Below, in pieces: positions 14,847 to 20,243 of a stretch of 20,243 bases of DNA. Both the position numbers and the translations under genes were made by a program. Every line of letters begins with the position of its first letter. Within the stretch, counting starts at the first letter, position 1. The DNA is from an uncultured Gemmatimonadota bacterium (lineage in GTDB: Bacteria; Gemmatimonadota; Gemmatimonadetes; Longimicrobiales; Gaopeijiaceae). The stretch covers positions 1 to 20,243 of the forward strand of contig CALHIO010000144.1 of NCBI GenBank assembly GCA_938030915.1, in the 5' to 3' direction. A model generated the notes under the pieces. It saw only the letters and a list, made by a program, of their open reading frames with translations, had not been told where the DNA came from and did not search any database.

Positions 14847-16114
14847 CCTCACGTCAGTCACCTCCGCTGGAGTGGGTTCCCCCGCTCCTGGTGGGCGCAT
14901 CCGCTGCCATCGCGGCCGAGGTCGCACTGTCCCTCCTGCTGTATGGCGGCCCAGGGCTCGTTCGATCGCTCACGACCGTGCTGGGCGTCGAGGGATTCGC
15001 GTTCGCCGCGGGTCTCTGGAGTGCGCCCGGGCCGGGGCGCGATATGATCGATCGGGTTCGACGTCGCTGGATTCTCGGTCTCGTGGTCTTCCTCGTGGCG
15101 GCGACCTACAGCTCCGTATGGACGTTCGTCCCTCTGCTCGGTGAGGGGCGGCTGGGCCAGTCTGCGGGTCTCGTGATCATGGGTGCAGCGCCGCTGTACG
15201 CAGCCGGGGCGATGCTCGGGGGCATGACGTCGGCAGCCGTCACGGACGAGGGTGGTCGACTCTCCGGTCACGGGGCGGCCGCGGCAGCCGGGGCAGCGCT
15301 GGGCTTCGTGCTCACGGGGTTCATGCTTCCCCGGGTCCCGATGCCGGGAACGATGCTCGTCGGCTGCCTCGTCTTCCTCTCCGTGGCTGGCATGATCTAC
15401 GGCGCCGTCCTCGGCTCGCGCACGGAGATCTTCATCGAGGCACGTCGACCCTCTCCGATCGGGGAGGTCCGTGTACAGGAGCGACGACTCGAGTCCGATG
15501 GCGTGTCGCATGTGGAGCTGTACGAAGGAGATGTTCTTCGTCGCTCGAGGGATCTGGGCAGCGCGGCGTCGGAGCCTCCGTGGGATGTAGCCGCGGTTCG
15601 CGCGTTGATGCCATCACTCGAGTCACCATGGCGCGTACTCTTCCTGGGGGGCGGCGCATCGTCCGCACCTCGGAGTGCCATGCGGGAGCACCCCACCGCG
15701 GAGGTCGAGGTGGCGGAACGGACCGCGGCGGTGATCGAGCTCGGGCGAGAGTACTTCGGCACCGAACTCTCGGTGGGTTCGGTCCAGCGCCAGGCCGTCG
15801 CCGTCGGAAATCTGGATGACCTGATCGCCTCGCTTCGGACGACGTACGACCTGATTATCGTGGATCTGGATGCACTGGCGCCGATTGGGGGGCTCCGGGG
15901 GCTTTCACACGCCACCCTGTGGCGAACGGTCGATGCCGTGAGGCCCGAGGGGGTGATCGCGTTCGGTCCGGGCCCGGTCGAGCCGGTGCCGGAGCACCTC
16001 GCAGAATGGGAGCAGGCCAACGTTCCGATCGGTAACGGACTCCTGACGCTATTCGCACGAGGGCCACTTGCCGAAAGCGCCACCGAGCGTTTCAGCGGTT
16101 CGACGTCGCCGTGA
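14843..16114 (+). CDS. Membrane protein with spermidine-synthase-like domain
   Basis: A 423-residue two-part protein. The first ~190 residues have about six hydrophobic segments, the last near GTMLVGCLVFLSVAGMIYGAVL. After a linker, residues ~205-410 look like the Rossmann-type domain of spermidine synthases and related methyltransferases: RVLFLGGGASS (SpeE has GGGDG), EVEVAER with the ribose-binding-type Glu, and YDLIIVDLDALAPIGG, matching the catalytic DxxxP(V/I)G strand-loop. The change of the Asp-Gly after GGG to Ala-Ser, and the loss of the Asp in the normal VEID, suggest altered cofactor use, so polyamine synthesis should not be assumed. Membrane-linked spermidine-synthase-like proteins are widespread and poorly characterised. 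The ATG overlaps the previous stop and the TGA overlaps the next GTG, so translation is coupled both ways. A long upstream in-frame extension is antisense-type noise from the flavin reductase gene. Confidence 0.82.
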   Translation: MTSRQSPPLEWVPPLLVGASAAIAAEVALSLLLYGGPGLVRSLTTVLGVEGFAFAAGLWSAPGPGRDMIDRVRRRWILGLVVFLVAATYSSVWTFVPLLGEGRLGQSAGLVIMGAAPLYAAGAMLGGMTSAAVTDEGGRLSGHGAAAAAGAALGFVLTGFMLPRVPMPGTMLVGCLVFLSVAGMIYGAVLGSRTEIFIEARRPSPIGEVRVQERRLESDGVSHVELYEGDVLRRSRDLGSAASEPPWDVAAVRALMPSLESPWRVLFLGGGASSAPRSAMREHPTAEVEVAERTAAVIELGREYFGTELSVGSVQRQAVAVGNLDDLIASLRTTYDLIIVDLDALAPIGGLRGLSHATLWRTVDAVRPEGVIAFGPGPVEPVPEHLAEWEQANVPIGNGLLTLFARGPLAESATERFSGSTSP

Positions 16115-18618
16115 TCATCGCGCACCTCTCCGACTTGCACCTCGGCTTTCGAGCCTATGGGCGTGTGGACCGGGGCACGGACATGCGGGAACGCGACGTG
16201 GCTGCGGCGTTCGAGCGGGCCGTACAGCAGCTCATCAAGCTACGGCCGGATGTCGTCGTCGTAGCCGGGGATGTCTTCGATCGCCCCGATCCTCCTGCGA
16301 GTGCCGTCGTAGCCCTCGCACGGGGTCTCGAAGCGATGAATACGGCATTGCCCGAAACGCGTGTCCTTATGGTCGCCGGTCCCCGCGACACCCCGCGACG
16401 TCCCGGTGACCCCGGAGCGCTCGCGGTGCTCGACACCTTCGCCAACGTCGACGCGGTCACGGCGCGCACCCACACGATCGAGATCGATCGTCTCGGACTT
16501 CATGCGTGCCTGGTCCCCTACCGTGCGGTGGTTCGAAGCGCGCCAGCTCTTCCCGACCCGGATCCCCGGAAGCGGTGGAATCTGCTGGTCATGCACGCCG
16601 AGGCCGCTCGGGGTGGAGACGAGGGTATCCTCATCGACCCCACGGAGTGGGATTACGTCGCGCTCGGAGGTGAACACCGACGACAGAAGTTGTCCGATCG
16701 CGTGCGTTATCCCGGCTCGCTCGAGCGCGTCGCTCTGGACCCCTGGGGCGAGGCAGCCGACGAAAAGGGCTTTCTAACGATCGATCTGGAGTCCGGTCAC
16801 GTGGCCTTCCACACGATCCCCGGTCGGCCGGTGGTTGCACTGGCCCCTGTGAAGGTCGGTCGGGGCGACCCCGATCGCGTCCGTCGGCGGGTAAGCGAGG
16901 TACTCAGTGAAGTGCCGGGCGGGATCACGGACAAGATCGTGCGCCTGCAGTTACAGGGTGCGACGCCGCACGACCTTCTGGCATTGCAGGGCGAGCCACT
17001 GCGGGCGCTCAGAGGGGAGGCGCTGCATCTGGCCGTCGAAGCGGGCAAGGACATCGACGTGCCTGCTGAGGCATGGCTCCCGGTCGACGCAGCGCGACAG
17101 GTGAGGGATGCGATCCGCGCCGAGCTCGCGCACGATGGGCAGGGAGGCGATGACGTACGAGCGCTCGTGCACGACCTCGTTCCGGATGATGCGCCGAACG
17201 CCCTGGATTCACCGATCGGCGTGATCGAAGCGCTCGATGGAACGGTGCAGGGGATTGGCCGTGTCAGCACGTCGATTCCGATGGGGCTTACCGCGATCCT
17301 GGGAGGAGGCGGTCGTGCGCGCCGAGCGGTCGCGGACCTGTTCACTCGAGCCGGTCGCTCCACCTCTGCATCGGCCATCGCACGATGGTGGGCCGGAGCG
17401 GAGGCAGAGACGCTCGATGGCGCCCTGCGGCGCGCGGTCGATGCGGTTGCCGAGAGTCGGGGCATGGGTCTGGTCGACGCCGCACTCGAGGCGATGGGCG
17501 CCCGCATGCCCTCGGAGGCGGTCCCCGAGGCGCGAGAACGGCCGGTTCGTGGTGCGGTTCGGGTCGATCCGGAACAGGTAGCGGCGGAGTTTCGCACCGC
17601 GCAGCGGGAGCTGCTCGACAGCCGGGCGGACGTGACCGAGATCGATGGTGATCTCGAGGTGGCGACCATGGACTGGCTCCGTGAGCGACAGGACGCCGAG
17701 ACCACGCTGTTCGCGTATCGAGATCGAGCACGAGAGCTGCGCAGCCGGATCCGGAATATGGAGTCGTCCGGTCCGGAGGCGCCGTGTCCGACGTGCGGCC
17801 GTGTTCTCGAAAGTCACTACGAGGAGGTGCTCGCTGAACTGCGGGACGAGTGGGAGTCCGTCGTTCAGGATGGCAGCTGGTGGAAGAGTCGCTGGGAGCA
17901 GCTCGAGCTGAAGCCCCAGCATCTTCAGGATCTCGAGCGGATGTCGCTCACGCTTCACGCAGCCGTCGAGGCCGGCTCCGAGCGGGTGGAGGTTCTGAGG
18001 GCTCGACTCGAAGAGTTGGAAGGTGGCTCGATCGTACCTCCGCCTGAGCTGAATGACGTGCAGTCGGCGATCGTCGCTGCGCTCAGTCGGGTCCGCGCTG
18101 CGCGCATTGCGCGGGCCACCGACCTTCTTCTCGACCGAGGCTCCCGCTTCGTGTCACGGGTGTCGGGTGGCCGAGTCCTGGCGCTGACCTTCGAAGATGG
18201 GGCCGTCCGGCTTCAGGGTAGCGACGGTCCCCTGACGCCATTGTCCGAGGAGGACCTGGCGGTCGGCCGTATCGCGATTCGTCTGGCTGCGGCTTCCCTG
18301 ATTGCCGCGCGGGGCAGGATCGTCGCGAGTCTCGCGATCGAGCAACCGTTCGATCGTCTCGACGCGGAAGCGAGGATCCGGACACTGGTGCTCACGAAAC
18401 AGCTTCTGCGCGAAGTCCCGAGGATCGTGCTCTTCAGCAGGGGAGACGCCGTGGACGTTCGCCCCGAGCTCTTCGACTACGTGCTGGAGGTCCGTGACGA
18501 CGGGGCCGTCGCCGGACCGGTGCTCCGACCGGCGGCGGCAGGTCCCGGGCGTCTCGCGATTCGCCCCGCGCCACGCTCGACTCGGATGGAAGTCGGCCGC
18601 TCGCACAGCGGGCGGTAG
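16111..18618 (+). CDS. SbcD/Mre11-like phosphoesterase fused to mini SbcC/YhaN-like ATPase
   Basis: An 835-residue fusion of the two halves of an SbcCD (Mre11-Rad50) or YhaO-YhaN complex. Residues 1-240 are a calcineurin-like phosphoesterase: SDLHLG (Asp8, His10), GDVFDRP (Asp54, Asp57), His162 in VMHAE, His189 in GGEHRRQ. The usual GNHD is GPRD (90-93) and the usual GHxH is GGEH, so three catalytic or metal residues are lost. Residues ~370-410 resemble the ATPase N-lobe (GLTAILGGGG, 392-401), but Walker A lacks its Lys. Short coiled coils (~490-550 and ~565-650) flank a zinc-hook-like CPTC (559-562). The C-lobe (~650-800) has LSEED in place of the LSGGE-type signature, a Walker B ending Glu744-Gln745 instead of Asp-Glu, and a kept D-loop-like FDRLD (747-751). 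GTG 16111 overlaps the previous stop. Likely DNA-end or structural role; catalysis doubtful. Confidence 0.85.
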   Translation: MIIAHLSDLHLGFRAYGRVDRGTDMRERDVAAAFERAVQQLIKLRPDVVVVAGDVFDRPDPPASAVVALARGLEAMNTALPETRVLMVAGPRDTPRRPGDPGALAVLDTFANVDAVTARTHTIEIDRLGLHACLVPYRAVVRSAPALPDPDPRKRWNLLVMHAEAARGGDEGILIDPTEWDYVALGGEHRRQKLSDRVRYPGSLERVALDPWGEAADEKGFLTIDLESGHVAFHTIPGRPVVALAPVKVGRGDPDRVRRRVSEVLSEVPGGITDKIVRLQLQGATPHDLLALQGEPLRALRGEALHLAVEAGKDIDVPAEAWLPVDAARQVRDAIRAELAHDGQGGDDVRALVHDLVPDDAPNALDSPIGVIEALDGTVQGIGRVSTSIPMGLTAILGGGGRARRAVADLFTRAGRSTSASAIARWWAGAEAETLDGALRRAVDAVAESRGMGLVDAALEAMGARMPSEAVPEARERPVRGAVRVDPEQVAAEFRTAQRELLDSRADVTEIDGDLEVATMDWLRERQDAETTLFAYRDRARELRSRIRNMESSGPEAPCPTCGRVLESHYEEVLAELRDEWESVVQDGSWWKSRWEQLELKPQHLQDLERMSLTLHAAVEAGSERVEVLRARLEELEGGSIVPPPELNDVQSAIVAALSRVRAARIARATDLLLDRGSRFVSRVSGGRVLALTFEDGAVRLQGSDGPLTPLSEEDLAVGRIAIRLAAASLIAARGRIVASLAIEQPFDRLDAEARIRTLVLTKQLLREVPRIVLFSRGDAVDVRPELFDYVLEVRDDGAVAGPVLRPAAAGPGRLAIRPAPRSTRMEVGRSHSGR

Positions 18619-18716
18619 TGCGCTGTAACCTTTGGATCGCGGATCCCGTCGTGCGTCATATGGGACGAGAGGCGAAGGATGCCTCTCGGATGGGCAGGGT
18701 GAACGGGGTACCGACG

Positions 18717-19040
18717 ATGATGAGCCTGATCCTTCCGATCGCGATCACCACGGTGGTCAGTTCGCTCGCGCTGCGGAGGTGGTACAACGAGCGCCGGCGC
18801 CGACGGATCGTGGAACAACGGCAGGAGGAGGCGTCGAAGGCGCACTCCGCGGCTGCTCTGTTGCGCGAGCGGGAAGACCGGAAACGCTGGGGTGACATCG
18901 ACGTCGACGGGTTGCACCCGCTCAACCGCGACGAGGTCCGGCGGCTTCTGCTCGTCGCCGACTCGGATGGGGTGAGCTCGCTGTCTTCGCGCGATCGTCT
19001 GTTTCTCGACAACATGACGTTGCCGCGGGTCCGGACCTGA
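18717..19040 (+). CDS. Small membrane-anchored protein of unknown function
   Basis: A 107-residue product starting MMSLILPIAITTVVSSLALRRW: one N-terminal membrane helix, then a very basic YNERRRRR run, a charged helix (about 25-62, probably coiled coil), and an ordered C-terminal piece with LHPLNRDEVRRLLLVADSDG and SLSSRDRLFLDNM. That last piece recalls the short helical tail (hinge, then SLS-x-E/D-R-x-F-L) found at the C-terminus of some bacterial membrane proteins such as rhomboid-like ones; the resemblance is weak. ATG 18717 was chosen because the helix begins there, though GGGG nine bases upstream is a poor ribosome site. The frame is open to GTG 18618, which overlaps the previous stop (TAGTG), and to ATG 18660 and 18690, so a longer, coupled form is possible. 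Being last in the unit, it may work with the phosphoesterase/ATPase fusion. Confidence 0.68.
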   Translation: MMSLILPIAITTVVSSLALRRWYNERRRRRIVEQRQEEASKAHSAAALLREREDRKRWGDIDVDGLHPLNRDEVRRLLLVADSDGVSSLSSRDRLFLDNMTLPRVRT

Positions 19041-19044
19041 GGTC

Positions 19045-19425
19045 TCAGCCGCCGAGCGCGGCAGTGGCGACGATCTCCACGACGTACGGCTCCACGAAGT
19101 TCTTCACCGGCACGATCGCGCGCGCGGGCTTGTGCTCGCCCATCACCTCGGCGTAGGCCTCGTTCACCGCACCCCAGTATTCGATACCCGAGACGTAGAT
19201 CGTCATGCGCACGACGCACTCCAGATCCGAACCGGCTGCTTCGAGAACGGCCGAGAGGTTGGCAAGCGCCTGACGGGTCTGCTGGGCCGCGTCTCCGGGG
19301 TCGGCGTCCGGATTGTCAGGGTCCTTGCCCAGGACGCCAGCAGCGTACACGACACCTCCGTAGACCACTGCCTGGCTGTAGTGCCCGGCTGGTTCGACGG
19401 CCTTGCTCGTCTGGATGAATTTCAT
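19045..19425 (-). CDS. RidA family enamine/imine deaminase
   Basis: A 126-residue Rid/YjgF family protein, normally a trimer with active sites between subunits, hydrolysing reactive enamines or imines to ketones and ammonia. It has GHYSQAVVYGG with Tyr16, VNEAY with Asn88, KPARAIVPV with the substrate-carboxylate-binding Arg102, and VVEIVATA with Glu117. The residue equivalent to the first loop's Ser-Gly is Ala-Gly (YAAG), a small departure from classical RidA, so it may be one of the Rid1-7 variants instead of RidA itself. The size is normal. A GAGAGGA ribosome site lies 5 bases before ATG 19425. The gene follows an FAD-dependent oxidase by 22 bases on the same strand, so they are probably one operon, and the oxidase would supply the imine. 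It is convergent with the small membrane protein gene, with four bases between the stops. Confidence 0.92.
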   Translation of the reverse strand: MKFIQTSKAVEPAGHYSQAVVYGGVVYAAGVLGKDPDNPDADPGDAAQQTRQALANLSAVLEAAGSDLECVVRMTIYVSGIEYWGAVNEAYAEVMGEHKPARAIVPVKNFVEPYVVEIVATAALGG

Positions 19426-19447
19426 CGGAATCCTCTCTTCGCAGAGT

Positions 19448-20243
19448 TCAATGTTGAAGCCGGGCCGCTTCGCGCCGGGCCGCGCCCAGGGCGCGCCACG
19501 CGAAGCGGTGGAGCCATCGGTTGTCCCGCCCTTCGACCGTGTCGACGACGAGTCTACCGATCATCGGCGTGAACTTGAAGCCGTGGCCACTCCCGCCGGC
19601 CGCGACGATCAGCCCGTCCCGATCCGGGTCCTCACCGATCCACAGATCCCCGTCGAAGGTATCGCAGTAGAGACAGACTCGGGTCCCGACGACGGGTGCG
19701 TCCGCGAGGTCCGGGATGGACTCCCGGAGGAAAGACCGTGCAAGCTCCAGGTGATCCTGGGACACCTCGCCCCGTGCGTCGGGCTCTACGACTCTGCCGT
19801 CGGCGTGGTAGCCGAGCTTCAGGCGGCCGTCGCCGAGAGAGGGGAAGCCGTACCACCCGGAGCCGGCGGTGTCGGCCGCAAATGGCGGGAAGATGGGGTA
19901 TTGCCACCGGACCGGATCGTCTACGCCGTAGTGCACCACCGGCTGCGCAACCGGCCTGAGGACGTCGTCGAGCCATGGAAGCAGAACCGGGGTCCACGCC
20001 CCGGCCGCGACGATGACACGGTCGGCGTTCAGGCTCCCGATCGCTCCTTCGGCGCCGGCATATCGCACGCCGGAAACGCGCGATCCTTCTTCAGTGAGTT
20101 CGAGGAAGGCACCCTGCACGAAGCGCACTCCTGCGGATCGCCCCAGACCGAGAAGGCGCTCCACGACCGCACCGCTTTCGGCCCAGCCTCCTCGTGGGCT
20201 GACATACCCCTCGGGATAGTGATCCGCATTCCACGCAGGCCAC
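19448..20243 (-). CDS. Sarcosine oxidase-like FAD-dependent oxidoreductase (5' end outside window)
   Basis: The frame is open to the window edge, so only the C-terminal 265 residues are seen. It belongs to the DAO family of FAD-dependent amine/amino acid oxidases. VIVAAGAW (near the first third) is the conserved FAD-binding strand. RVCLYCDTFDGD carries a Cys at the place where monomeric sarcosine oxidase links covalently to FAD (CMYTNTPD there), and GSGHGFKFTPMIG matches the sarcosine oxidase motif with the Lys that activates oxygen. It should oxidise a secondary or primary amine or an amino acid to an imine with release of hydrogen peroxide. The RidA-family gene 22 bases downstream would then hydrolyse the imine. 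The N-terminal dinucleotide-binding GxGxxG lies outside the window, so I cannot check it. The substrate is unknown. Confidence 0.9.
   Translation of the reverse strand, partial: WPAWNADHYPEGYVSPRGGWAESGAVVERLLGLGRSAGVRFVQGAFLELTEEGSRVSGVRYAGAEGAIGSLNADRVIVAAGAWTPVLLPWLDDVLRPVAQPVVHYGVDDPVRWQYPIFPPFAADTAGSGWYGFPSLGDGRLKLGYHADGRVVEPDARGEVSQDHLELARSFLRESIPDLADAPVVGTRVCLYCDTFDGDLWIGEDPDRDGLIVAAGGSGHGFKFTPMIGRLVVDTVEGRDNRWLHRFAWRALGAARREAARLQH

Noticed and set aside
1..20243. Search for CRISPR arrays, tRNA/rRNA genes, insertion sequences, integrases and attachment sites
   Set aside because: No regularly spaced direct repeats, cloverleaf-like sequence, transposase motif or terminal inverted repeats were seen by eye; a tRNA scan and repeat search would settle it.

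Overview
The window is GC-rich chromosomal DNA (roughly 63-65% G+C by eye), densely packed with genes, many of which overlap by 1 or 4 bases. I see no insertion sequence, integrase, CRISPR array, tRNA or rRNA. The short SigA-like sigma factor, the abundance of secreted hydrolases (penicillin acylase, Tat-exported amidohydrolase) and the small single-helix membrane proteins suggest a Gemmatimonadota-type bacterium. That placement is inferred from protein character, not from a database match.

Region 1 (1-7610, all +) looks like a nitrogen-compound uptake and breakdown block. It holds the 3' part of a class III aminotransferase, an unannotated-looking 41-residue membrane protein overlapping both neighbours, a PutP-like sodium:solute symporter, a Tat-signal YtcJ-type amidohydrolase, a secreted penicillin-acylase family hydrolase and a one-helix membrane protein of unknown function. 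A plausible division of labour is extracytoplasmic cleavage of amides or cyclic amides, sodium-driven import of the product and transamination inside the cell.

Region 2 (7641-14268) is housekeeping and signalling on both strands: a truncated-type UvrC homologue (GIY-YIG, four cysteines and a UVR motif, but no RNase H-like half), an HD-domain phosphohydrolase, a PP2C-type Ser/Thr phosphatase, a primary-type sigma-70 factor with a strong terminator behind it, the ribosome-assembly GTPase RsgA and an unrecognised lipoprotein. The only gene-free stretch over 300 bases (10985-11366) is the divergent control region between the phosphatase and the sigma factor.

Region 3 (14358-19040, all +) is a tightly overlapping operon: flavin reductase-like protein, six-helix membrane protein with a spermidine-synthase-like domain, an 835-residue fusion of an SbcD/Mre11-like phosphoesterase to a miniature SbcC/Rad50/YhaN-like ATPase, and a small membrane protein. 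The fusion is the most unusual object here. It keeps the domain order and a CPTC zinc-hook motif, but key residues are changed in the nuclease site and in Walker A, signature and Walker B, including Glu-Gln where Asp-Glu is expected.

Region 4 (19045-20243, -) is a RidA-family enamine/imine deaminase placed directly downstream of a sarcosine-oxidase-like FAD enzyme that runs off the window. The pair makes biochemical sense, because the oxidase would generate the imine that RidA hydrolyses.
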